The notes under the pieces: model-generated
Told to the model about the DNA's origin: nothing
The model's database searches: none
What the model saw: only the letters and a program-made list of their open reading frames with translations
In this document: positions 8,117 to 15,884 of the stretch, piece after piece
How the letters are laid out: each line of letters opens with the position of its first letter
Position numbering within the stretch: position 1 is the first letter of the stretch
Made by a program: the position numbers and the translations under genes
NCBI GenBank assembly: GCA_036960175.1
Contig: JBALWH010000001.1
Location: 1 to 64,000, forward strand
Origin: Motiliproteus sp036960175
Lineage (GTDB): Bacteria; Pseudomonadota; Gammaproteobacteria; Pseudomonadales; Balneatricaceae
DNA: 64,000 nt
Reading direction: 5' to 3'

Positions 8117-9595
8117 TCATAGGGTCAGCCCTGGTGCCAGCGTTTCAGGAAGCTCAACCTGGCTTGCTTCGACACTGGCAACCGGATAGGCACAATAGTC
8201 GGCAGCATAGAATGCGCTAGGGCGATGATTACCGCTGGCACCGATACCGCCAAAGGGGGCGCTGCCAGCGGCGCCGGTAATCGGACGATTCCAGTTGACT
8301 ATGCCGGCGCGAATGCGAGTAAAAAAATACTGATAGCGTTCGTCACTATCACTGAGCAGTCCTGCGGAAAGGCCGTAACGGCTGTTGTTGGCGAGCTGGA
8401 TCGCCTGGTCGAAGTCCTGATAGCGAATCAGCTGCAGCAGAGGTCCGAAATACTCCTGATCGGGCAGCTCAACGACGGCGCTGACATCCAATAGCCCGGG
8501 TGTGAGCAGTGCCGTCCCCGGTTGTATTTTGCTAACCGGAACAAGAACCTTAGCGCCGCGCTTGAGCAGTTGCTGTTGGGCCGTGATCATCGCATCTGCA
8601 GCCGCTTCTGAAATCATCGCACCCATAAAGGGCTGCGGCTCGGCATCGCCGGGGCCTACTTGGATACGTTTGATGGCGCGGATCAGCCGCTGCAGTAGCT
8701 GGTCTCCAGTTTTACCCACGGGCAGCAACAAGCGTCTGGCGCAGGTGCAGCGCTGGCCTGAGGTGACATAGGCCGATTGGATAATGTCGTGGACAGCGGC
8801 TGCCTCATTGCTAACCTGATCCACAATCAAGGCGTTGTTACCGCCCATTTCCAATGCCAGTATTTTTTCCGGTTGACCGCCAAACTGTTTATGCAGCTGA
8901 TGGCCGGTGGCTGAACTCCCGGTGAAAAACAAACCGTCGATGCCCTGATGGTTGGCTAAGATATAGCCGGTGTCTCGTTCTCCCTGGAGCAGGTTGAGAA
9001 CGCCGTTGGGTAATTCTGTGCGTTGCCATAGTTGGATGATTTTTTCTGCGACTAAGGGTGTCATTTCACTGGGTTTGAGGATGACCGTATTTCCCGCCAG
9101 CAACGCCGGGATAATATGTCCATTGGGTAAGTGGCCGGGAAAATTGAAAGGACCAAATACCGCGACCACTCCATGAGGCTTGTGTCTGAGTACGGCCTTG
9201 GTATTGCCCACAGGGGTTTCTCGAGTGCCGGTGCGCTCTGCGGCAGACTTAATCGACAGTTCTACTTTTCCCAGCATGGCGGCAACTTCTGTGGCTGCTT
9301 CCCACAGCGGTTTACCGTTCTCGGCGCTGATGGTTGCCGCGATCAGATCTTTACCTTCTTTTAGTTGTTCGGCAAAGCTGCGGACGATCTCGATGCGCCG
9401 TTCTGGTGCTAAAGCCGCCCAGTCGAAAAAGGCGTTCCGAGCTGCCGTAACCGCCTCGTGAACCTGCTGTTCGTTGGCGGCATTACCTTGCCAGAGGATG
9501 TTGTTGTCAGTGTCTTCGAGGGCTGGATTCAGGGAGCGGAAAGCTTTACCCCGGCCAGCTGACCAGCGACCATTGATAAATACCGAGTCTGCCAT
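8117..9595 (-). CDS. astD: N-succinylglutamate 5-semialdehyde dehydrogenase
   Basis: A 492-aa aldehyde dehydrogenase that oxidises succinylglutamate semialdehyde to N-succinylglutamate with NAD. The N-terminus FINGRWSAGRGKAFRSLNPA fits AstD. Other motifs are GPFNFPGHLPNGHIIPALLAG (cofactor), LEMGGNNALIV (general-base Glu) and TSGQRCTCARRLL (nucleophile Cys). GGAGG precedes the ATG. Fourth step of the pathway, directly between the M20 peptidase gene and astB. Confidence 0.96.
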   Translation of the reverse strand: MADSVFINGRWSAGRGKAFRSLNPALEDTDNNILWQGNAANEQQVHEAVTAARNAFFDWAALAPERRIEIVRSFAEQLKEGKDLIAATISAENGKPLWEAATEVAAMLGKVELSIKSAAERTGTRETPVGNTKAVLRHKPHGVVAVFGPFNFPGHLPNGHIIPALLAGNTVILKPSEMTPLVAEKIIQLWQRTELPNGVLNLLQGERDTGYILANHQGIDGLFFTGSSATGHQLHKQFGGQPEKILALEMGGNNALIVDQVSNEAAAVHDIIQSAYVTSGQRCTCARRLLLPVGKTGDQLLQRLIRAIKRIQVGPGDAEPQPFMGAMISEAAADAMITAQQQLLKRGAKVLVPVSKIQPGTALLTPGLLDVSAVVELPDQEYFGPLLQLIRYQDFDQAIQLANNSRYGLSAGLLSDSDERYQYFFTRIRAGIVNWNRPITGAAGSAPFGGIGASGNHRPSAFYAADYCAYPVASVEASQVELPETLAPGLTL

Positions 9596-9637
9596 ATCTG
9601 TTTTCCTCCAGTACGCTAGTGGCCAGGATAATTACAG

Positions 9638-10879
9638 TTATTTGCGTTTTGGCATCGATAACCAGCTAAGGTCATCGCTGCTGGCCAGGCGCATCAGTAT
9701 CAGCGCGCTGAGCTTGGCCCGCTCAGTCAAGCTGGCCACCTTTAAAAATTCAGCACTGCTATGGATACCACCACCCTGAACACCCAGTGTGTCGATATTG
9801 GGGATGCCTAGTGTGGACAGGTTGTTACCGTCACAACAACCGCCGGTAGGCATATATTGCAGCGCCATGCCCAGCGCTGTGCCACAGTCGATAGCTAGTT
9901 CAAATAGCTGCCGATTGGCGTGGTTGAGTATTTTTGGCTGGCGGGTGAATCCGCCGTTGAGCTCAATGCTAATACCGTCACGCTGGCCGATGTCAGCTAT
10001 TAATGCATCCAGTTGCTGTTGGAACCAGCGGTCATCGCCGGGTTCCTGCAGGCGCACATTGAAACGACACAGGCAAAGATCAGGTACGCTGTTTACGGCG
10101 CCGCCCCCCTGAATAAATCCGGGGTTGATGGTGAGCCCCGGGCGTTGGTCATTGAGATTGTCCAGAGCGCTGATAAAGTCACTCATGGCGCGGATGGCGT
10201 TGCGTCCCAGATGATGCTCCCGTCCCGCATGGGCTGCGCGGCCACGCACCACGACGGTAAAGTTACCACTGCCTTTGCGACGACCGGCCAAGTGACCATC
10301 GGCAAAGCAGGGCTCGTAGATCATCCCCAGGTGGCAGCCCTGAGCCGCTTGTGCTATCAGCGGCGCGGAGCTGCGGGAACCGATCTCCTCATCCGGATTA
10401 AATAGAATCTCCCAACCAATCTGGTCCGCCCAGGGGCTGCGTTCAAAGGCCTGCAGGGCTTTGATCATCACTAAGATGCCGCCTTTGAGGTCGGTGACGC
10501 CGGGACCGTTGAGGGTATGAGCGTCTAGCCAGCGGCACTGTTGAAAAGGGTGATCCTGGGCAAAAACGGTATCCAGGTGAGCGCAGAAGAAAATACGTAA
10601 AGGAGCGTGCGGACGTTTGCTTATTCGCAGTGCTTTGCCCAGTGTCTGGATAGCATGTTCACCGTTATCGCTGACCCTATCCAAGGGCTCGACATCTAGC
10701 GCACGGACCTCAACGCCCAATCGTTGCTGACAGTAGCTGGCCAAGCGCCTTCCAACCTCGTTGACGCCGGCCGCGTTAAGGCTATCGGAATTGATATTGG
10801 CAAGCTCAATGGTCTGCTCCAGCATCTCCTGATACTGATCATCCAGCCATTCGAGCCAGGGATGAAAGTCCATATCCAT
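9638..10879 (-). CDS. M20-family metallohydrolase (carboxypeptidase G2-like) within the ast genes
   Basis: A 413-aa zinc hydrolase. It has the two-metal site of M20A enzymes: FFCAHLDTVF (His ligand, catalytic Asp), GPGVTDLKGG (bridging Asp), FNPDEEIGSRSS (catalytic Glu and ligand Glu) and a C-terminal GGGIHS (His). A dimerisation domain with GRAAHAGREHHLGRNAI is inserted. The closest known type is carboxypeptidase G2, which frees glutamate from N-acyl-glutamates. It sits between astC and astD, where a desuccinylase or astA would be expected. I infer it may cleave N-succinylglutamate. ATG 10879 is preferred; the longer frame adds 28 residues unlike the family. Confidence 0.85.
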   Translation of the reverse strand: MDMDFHPWLEWLDDQYQEMLEQTIELANINSDSLNAAGVNEVGRRLASYCQQRLGVEVRALDVEPLDRVSDNGEHAIQTLGKALRISKRPHAPLRIFFCAHLDTVFAQDHPFQQCRWLDAHTLNGPGVTDLKGGILVMIKALQAFERSPWADQIGWEILFNPDEEIGSRSSAPLIAQAAQGCHLGMIYEPCFADGHLAGRRKGSGNFTVVVRGRAAHAGREHHLGRNAIRAMSDFISALDNLNDQRPGLTINPGFIQGGGAVNSVPDLCLCRFNVRLQEPGDDRWFQQQLDALIADIGQRDGISIELNGGFTRQPKILNHANRQLFELAIDCGTALGMALQYMPTGGCCDGNNLSTLGIPNIDTLGVQGGGIHSSAEFLKVASLTERAKLSALILMRLASSDDLSWLSMPKRK

Positions 10880-11033
10880 TGGCGAATTGATCCTGTGTTC
10901 TCTGCTGTGCTTTAACCTTAAGTAAAGCAGTACATGGATCAATTGGCATTTTAACGAGCCCATCGAAGGGCCGATAAAATCAGTTTTATCCTGTTGTTAG
11001 CCGACCTTAAACAACGAATATACCTAATTAGAG

Positions 11034-12257
11034 CTAGTCGTCAGGACCTAGAGCAATGCGTTTGGCGATGGCTTTTTCCAAGCGTTCAAGGCCACTGTCA
11101 ATCTCATCGTCATCGATGATCAGGGATGGGGCAAAACGCAGTACATTGGGACCGGCAACCAGTATCATCAGGCCCTCTTCCCGGGCGGCTGCCAGAAACA
11201 GAGCGGCTTTGCCGTGCCAAGGTTCGATCAAATCGGCGCCGATCAACAACCCTTGGCCACGGATATCGGTAAAGATGGAATGTTTGTTGTTGATTTTCTC
11301 GAGCCCGGTAACGAACAGCTGATGTTTGGCTTTGACGCCAGCCAGGAGTGCAGGATTATTGATGATCTCAAATGCTTTTCCTGCCACCGCGCAGGCCAGA
11401 GGATTGCCGCCGTAGGTGCTGCCATGGGTACCGAAACTGAAGCTGGCTGCCACTTTATCGGTGGTCAACATGGCACCTACCGGGAAGCCGCAACCCAGCG
11501 CCTTGGCGGTGGTGAGTACATCCGGAACAACGCCCATGCTCATATAGGCATAGAGCTCACCGGTGCGGCCTACGCCGGTTTGTATTTCGTCAAAGACCAG
11601 CAACGCTTGGTGCTGGTCACAGAGTTCTCTGACGCCTTTTGCAAACTCCTCGGTTGCCGGGATAATGCCGCCTTCGCCCTGAATGGGCTCCATTACCACC
11701 GCGCAGGTGCTGTCTGATATCACCGCTTTCAGTGCGGCGAGATCATTGAAGGGCACATGCTCTATGCCAGCTGGAATCGGCTCGAAACCCTGACAGTACT
11801 TGGGCTGGCCGCCGACACTGACAGTAAACAGGGTGCGGCCGTGAAAGGCCTGATCGAAGGCGATGATCTGGTGCTTCTCCGGGCCAAAATTGTCATGACC
11901 ATATTTGCGCACTAGCTTGAATGCCGCCTCATTCGCTTCGGCGCCGGAATTACAGAAATAGACCTTATCCGCAAAAGTCGCATCGGTGAGCTGGCGGGCC
12001 AGATTTAGCGCCGGTTCGTTGGTGAATACATTGCTCAGATGCCAAAGTTGCTCGGCCTGATCTTTCAGCACCTTGACCAACTCTGGATGGGTGTGTCCCA
12101 GGGCATTAACCGCAATGCCGCCGGAAAAGTCGATATATTCTTTGCCCTGTTGATCCCATACACGGGTGCCATGGCCGCGCACGGGGACCATCGCCTGAGG
12201 CTTGTAATTGGGCACCATTACTTCATCGAAGGTAGCGCGGGTTACTTTAGTTGTCAT
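11034..12257 (-). CDS. astC: Succinylornithine/acetylornithine aminotransferase
   Basis: A 407-aa class III PLP aminotransferase. Motifs include GKEYIDFSGGIAVNALGHTHP, FCNSGAEANEAAFKL, FDEIQTGVGRTGE, TTAKALGCGFPVGA (PLP Lys) and THGSTYGGNPLACAVA. AstC and ArgD are near-identical enzymes and cannot be told apart by motif. The adjacent astB and astD point to the catabolic role, transamination of succinylornithine. ATG 12257 has a clear AAAGGA; the longer frame would add 24 unrelated residues. It heads the leftward ast genes. Confidence 0.92.
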   Translation of the reverse strand: MTTKVTRATFDEVMVPNYKPQAMVPVRGHGTRVWDQQGKEYIDFSGGIAVNALGHTHPELVKVLKDQAEQLWHLSNVFTNEPALNLARQLTDATFADKVYFCNSGAEANEAAFKLVRKYGHDNFGPEKHQIIAFDQAFHGRTLFTVSVGGQPKYCQGFEPIPAGIEHVPFNDLAALKAVISDSTCAVVMEPIQGEGGIIPATEEFAKGVRELCDQHQALLVFDEIQTGVGRTGELYAYMSMGVVPDVLTTAKALGCGFPVGAMLTTDKVAASFSFGTHGSTYGGNPLACAVAGKAFEIINNPALLAGVKAKHQLFVTGLEKINNKHSIFTDIRGQGLLIGADLIEPWHGKAALFLAAAREEGLMILVAGPNVLRFAPSLIIDDDEIDSGLERLEKAIAKRIALGPDD

Positions 12258-12425
12258 GGTTATTCCTTTACCTAGTCCTCTGTTAACACACGGATAGGTG
12301 TCGTGTGAATCATGGGTCATTAATAGCAAAAACCATCCTCGAGAGCAGCTTATCTTGGTAAATAATTGAGAAATTCATTCCGAAATTAAAATCCCAGCCT
12401 TTGCTTAGAAAAATCCATAAAGTTT

Positions 12426-12462
12426 TTTGAACCGATTTTCTCTGACCCGCCACCTACTGGGT
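12426..12462 (+). promoter_or_regulatory. Candidate ECF-sigma promoter of the sigma/anti-sigma/subtilase operon
   Basis: TTTGAACC is followed after 15 bases by GCCACCTACTGGGT. The same two blocks at the same spacing occur upstream of the CsgG-like gene (20976-21012), with only one base differing within the blocks. GAACC is a typical -35 core for ECF sigma factors. Because this copy precedes the sigma gene's own operon, self-activation is likely. The gap 12258-12503 also holds the leftward ast promoter, not located. Confidence 0.7.
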
Positions 12463-12503
12463 GTAAGGGGCATCGAGCCCGTCAGAAATCAGAGGATAAG
12501 GCC

Positions 12504-12704
12504 ATGATCAGCACACGCATCTATGAGTTAGCTCACCGTTGTCGTAGTAAGGGGCAGATGAATGATGCCCTGCCTGTTAGCCTCTCTGACTTTAAGCAAC
12601 TCTACGCTGAATTGTTATCGATGAACTGCCTGCGGGCGCTAAAGCAACTGCAGCAGCCACTTCCTCAGTATTGTGGCTTGGCCCTGTCCATTGAAGCAGA
12701 TTGA
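12504..12704 (+). CDS. Small hypothetical protein (66 aa), first gene after the ECF-type promoter
   Basis: The ORF starts with MISTRIYELAHRCRSKGQ, 10 bases after a GAGGATAAGG ribosome-binding region. It has no signal peptide or membrane segment, is mainly helical by eye, and holds three Cys (CRSKG, MNCLR, QYCGL). It lies about 40 bases past the candidate ECF promoter and 310 before the sigma gene, so it may be the first regulon member. No family is recognised. Confidence 0.5.
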   Translation: MISTRIYELAHRCRSKGQMNDALPVSLSDFKQLYAELLSMNCLRALKQLQQPLPQYCGLALSIEAD

Positions 12705-12783
12705 AGAGATAACGGTCGCTGATAGCGATGAAATACCGAAAACAATAGGGATCAGCTGTGCAAATTCGCAGAGGGATTCTAAG

Positions 12784-13002
12784 ATGAGATTAGGCTTTTT
12801 GGAGATACAACCTCAGCGGCGTAGAACAGCGTGCCCTGAAAGTCCCTACAAAGCCTCGGCTGATTTAACATCACAGCGTCATTTTGATGCCTGCTTACTA
12901 TCCTGCCAACGCATTAAAGCAGACAGCGACATCTCAATATTTCGAAATGATTTTGTAGTCACTATTTGCCGCAGCTGCTGTCAGCCTGAGCCTAATCGAT
13001 AG
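12784..13002 (+). CDS. Candidate small protein (72 aa) just ahead of the sigma gene
   Basis: An ATG at 12784 follows GAGGG at a workable distance and opens 72 codons, ending 12 bases before the sigma gene. The product is basic and Cys-rich (six Cys, including RSCCQPEPNR at the end). The frame continues upstream to 12673 without a good start. Codon use is not obviously that of a real gene and no family is recognised, so this may be untranslated leader instead. Confidence 0.25.
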   Translation: MRLGFLEIQPQRRRTACPESPYKASADLTSQRHFDACLLSCQRIKADSDISIFRNDFVVTICRSCCQPEPNR

Positions 13003-13014
13003 GAGTGGTATTGA

Positions 13015-13602
13015 ATGGATGTCGCAAGTCAGCGCAAAGCCGAAGAGGTCGCCTGGATACACTGTGTCGGCAAAGGCGATAAGGCCGCATTACGGCTACT
13101 CTATGCCCGCTATTCGACCCGCATCTTTCGTTTTGTGATCCGTATGATCAGAGATGAAGCCAAAGCGGAAGAGGTGGTCAACGACGTGATGATGGAGGTC
13201 TGGAAGAGTGCCGCCAGCTTTGAAGGGCGTTCCGCTCCATCCACCTGGATACTGGGTATTGCCCGCTACCGTACATTAAACGCGGTGCGCGGGAAAAAAC
13301 TGGATACCGTCGGCTTGGATGAAGCACCGGAGGCGGAAGATCATCGTGAAGAAGCCAGTCGTGCGAAATCAGATGAGCAGCTCCAGGGCTTGTTGCGCAG
13401 CGCCTTGGATCGCCTCTCCAGTGAGCATCGAGAGGTGGTTGAGCTGACCTTTTTTCACGGCTATTCCTATCCGGAGATTGCGAATATATTGCAATGCCCT
13501 GAAAACACAGTAAAAACCCGTATGTTCCACGCGCGGGCAAAATTGAAACCCTGGTTACAGAATATGGGGCTGTCAGTAGCAGATGCAGGAGGAGTGACAT
13601 GA
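13015..13602 (+). CDS. ECF-subfamily RNA polymerase sigma factor
   Basis: A 195-aa sigma factor with region 2 at about residues 25-92 (RLLYARYSTRIFRFVIRMI, then AEEVVNDVMMEVWKSAASF) and region 4 at about 125-180 (LDRLSSEHREVVELTFFHGY, then PEIANILQCPENTVKTRMF). The linker is short and acidic, as in ECF factors. The stop overlaps the anti-sigma start (ATGA). Gene order indicates it is held by that anti-sigma factor. Its likely targets carry the TTTGAACC/CACCTAC element seen three times in 12.4-21.1 kb. Confidence 0.95.
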   Translation: MDVASQRKAEEVAWIHCVGKGDKAALRLLYARYSTRIFRFVIRMIRDEAKAEEVVNDVMMEVWKSAASFEGRSAPSTWILGIARYRTLNAVRGKKLDTVGLDEAPEAEDHREEASRAKSDEQLQGLLRSALDRLSSEHREVVELTFFHGYSYPEIANILQCPENTVKTRMFHARAKLKPWLQNMGLSVADAGGVT

Positions 13603-14264
13603 ACGAGCAAAAATTTGAAGAGCTACTGCCTTGGTATGCCAATGGTACATTGGAGGATAGCGAACGTCAGCAGGTTGAATCCTGGCTTAAGGAAAGTCCA
13701 GAGGCGCGACTGCAATTGGCTGAGTATGAGTTTCTCGGTGAAACCGTCAGTGAAGTCACTGAGCAGGAAGCGGTGATGCGGGCTGATCTGTTCGACGATC
13801 TGCTCGAACGCATCGAAACCGAAGAACATCAAGCCGCCAATGAGAGCGAGCGTCAAAACGCTCCTTCGTTAATGGAAACAGTCCAGAACTGGTTTAATGA
13901 AACCTTCCGCTGGAACATGACACCGGCCTTTGCCAAAGTGGCAGTGGTGTCTCAATTTGCCGTAGTGATGGCGTTGGGAACCGTGCTGATCATGCCCAGT
14001 GCCGATGAAGGCTATGAGGTGCTTTCCGGCAATAATACAGTGCTGGTCGATCAGGGCATCCAATTAGATATCGGGGTCAATCCTCAGCTGACCGTCGGCG
14101 AGTTTCAGGCCTTATTGAAGACACATCGGGCGATGATTGTTTCCGGTCCCAATGGCATCGGTGTGTACCGCATTCGCTTGCCTCAGCAAAGTGACGTTGC
14201 TCAGGTACAAGCGGTATTGAAAACCAATGAAAATGTTACTTATCTACAGAGGGTATCTCCATGA
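13599..14264 (+). CDS. Membrane anti-sigma factor with a subtilase-propeptide-like periplasmic domain
   Basis: A 221-aa single-pass protein. The N-terminal 1-55 (FEELLPWYANGTLEDSERQQ) is the anti-sigma helical domain. It lacks the His-x3-Cys-x2-Cys zinc site, so it belongs to the zinc-less type. A membrane segment lies at about 112-132. The periplasmic end, about 155-221 (IVSGPNGIGVYRIRLPQQSD, then VLKTNENVTYLQ), looks like the fervidolysin/I9-type propeptide of subtilases: beta, helix, then a final strand where propeptides have 'np.VeyaEp'. It overlaps both neighbours by ATGA. The next gene is a subtilase without such a propeptide. The regulatory link to the protease is inference. Confidence 0.85.
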   Translation: MNEQKFEELLPWYANGTLEDSERQQVESWLKESPEARLQLAEYEFLGETVSEVTEQEAVMRADLFDDLLERIETEEHQAANESERQNAPSLMETVQNWFNETFRWNMTPAFAKVAVVSQFAVVMALGTVLIMPSADEGYEVLSGNNTVLVDQGIQLDIGVNPQLTVGEFQALLKTHRAMIVSGPNGIGVYRIRLPQQSDVAQVQAVLKTNENVTYLQRVSP

Positions 14265-15856
14265 AAAGGGCATGGATGGCGGCAGCATTGGCGTTGACGT
14301 TGCCGCTGGCCGCCGAACAGCACTCGGGCGAACCATCGACAGTGGAGCTCTATGTTGCGCCCAAAAATGTAGATGAAATGCCGGTTATAATGACTCCCGG
14401 TGCCGAGTCCGAAAACCTGCCTGAAACAATCTCCGAAACCCTAACGACAGAGCCGGGCGCTGGTGTTACCCCCGTCATTCTGACAGCAGGCGTCCCTTCA
14501 GCGCGGCCCGTAAATGACCCGCTGCTCCAGAGTTACGGCAGCTGGGGCCAGGATTTTCGAGATCAATGGGGCCTTTATGCCCTCAACCTGGTGCGTTTGG
14601 ATCGTGGCATGCTGGCGGCTGAATACAGCGATGCCATGCCGCAAGAGCCTGAGCCGATAGTGGTCGCCATTATCGATACCGGTATTGATTACCGGCATCC
14701 AGACCTGCCCCAGTCGCAGTTATGGCGAAATCCTACGGAAAAAGCCAATGGTCGCGATGATGACGGTAATGGACTGATTGATGACCTGATCGGCTGGAAT
14801 TTTGTCAACGACAGCAAAACCCCCTGGGATGATCACGGCCATGGAACTCATGTGGCGGGTATTATCGCCGCCGGAGCAAACAATAATATTGGCATTGCCG
14901 GTGTTGCCCCCAATGCCCGTCTGATGGTGTTAAAAGCGCTGGATAGCAGTGGTCATGGCAGTGGTAGCGATATAGCCCGGGCTATTCGTTATGCGGTCGA
15001 CAAGGGTGCGCGCATTATTCACCTCAGCCTCGGTGGTGAACAGCCGGGAGCCGTTGAAATTGACGCCCTGAATTTTGCTTTGCGGCGTGAAACCTTGGTC
15101 GTTACCGCCGCTGGGAACCAAGCCAGCGGTGATAATAACGGTTACGAAAGCCTACCTGAGGTGCTGGTGGTTGGCGCTCTGGACCCTCAGGGACAGCGCG
15201 CTGCTTTCAGCAATTGGGGGCCGTCACTGGATCTGCTGGCGCCGGGGGTGGAGATACTTTCCCTGAGAGCCCAAGGTAGTGATTTCCTGCGTCGTAATGG
15301 TCGTGATGATTATATTGCCGGCGCTGCGGTGGTGGATGCTGATTATTACCGCGCCACCGGTAATTCTTTTGCTGCGCCTTATGTGACAGGCGTTGCGGCA
15401 CTTTTACTGGGTCGTGATCCTTGGCTGGATCCCAACCATCTGACCAATCTATTAACCCAGTCAGCAACCGACCTGGGGCCACCGGGTGCTGATGCCAACC
15501 ATGGCTATGGGGCGCTTAACTTTGCCAAAGCCATGGTCAGTGATCCGCAACGTTTTATCGAAGCCCGGCTCGCTGGCGCTGAGTTGCAACCGGATCGAAC
15601 TTTGACGCTTCAGGGTACGGCAGATGCCAATCTGTTTGGCAGCGCTTATCTGGAATATGGTCAGGGCGAAGCGCCCCAAAGCTGGCAGCCTCTGGGGCAG
15701 TTAATCCCCCAACCGCAGCTGAATACGGCTCTGCATCGTTTTGATCCACAGGATCTGCCCGCGGGCTTAGTGACCGTTCGTCTGACCGTACAGCATCAGG
15801 ATGGGGGTCAGCAGAGCAGCCGCCTGCAGTTACAAATTCCACAGTCGCGGCCGTAG
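14261..15856 (+). CDS. Secreted S8 (subtilase) serine protease, first copy
   Basis: A 531-aa protein with a signal peptide (MKRAWMAAALALTLPLAA). A 70-residue low-complexity, acidic and Pro/Thr-rich stretch follows in place of a folded propeptide. The catalytic domain starts near DQWGLYALNL. Catalytic residues are Asp139 (VAIIDTGID), His194 (DDHGHGTHVAG) and Ser369 (TGNSFAAPYVTG), with oxyanion Asn286 (VTAAGNQ), so it should be active. NGRDDDGNGLIDD resembles a calcium loop. About 90 residues after the catalytic domain look like a beta-rich extension. The start overlaps the anti-sigma stop. The missing propeptide may be supplied by the anti-sigma factor. Confidence 0.93.
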   Translation: MKRAWMAAALALTLPLAAEQHSGEPSTVELYVAPKNVDEMPVIMTPGAESENLPETISETLTTEPGAGVTPVILTAGVPSARPVNDPLLQSYGSWGQDFRDQWGLYALNLVRLDRGMLAAEYSDAMPQEPEPIVVAIIDTGIDYRHPDLPQSQLWRNPTEKANGRDDDGNGLIDDLIGWNFVNDSKTPWDDHGHGTHVAGIIAAGANNNIGIAGVAPNARLMVLKALDSSGHGSGSDIARAIRYAVDKGARIIHLSLGGEQPGAVEIDALNFALRRETLVVTAAGNQASGDNNGYESLPEVLVVGALDPQGQRAAFSNWGPSLDLLAPGVEILSLRAQGSDFLRRNGRDDYIAGAAVVDADYYRATGNSFAAPYVTGVAALLLGRDPWLDPNHLTNLLTQSATDLGPPGADANHGYGALNFAKAMVSDPQRFIEARLAGAELQPDRTLTLQGTADANLFGSAYLEYGQGEAPQSWQPLGQLIPQPQLNTALHRFDPQDLPAGLVTVRLTVQHQDGGQQSSRLQLQIPQSRP

Positions 15857-15884
15857 TAGTGGGAACGGAGTCTGGAGTGACCTT

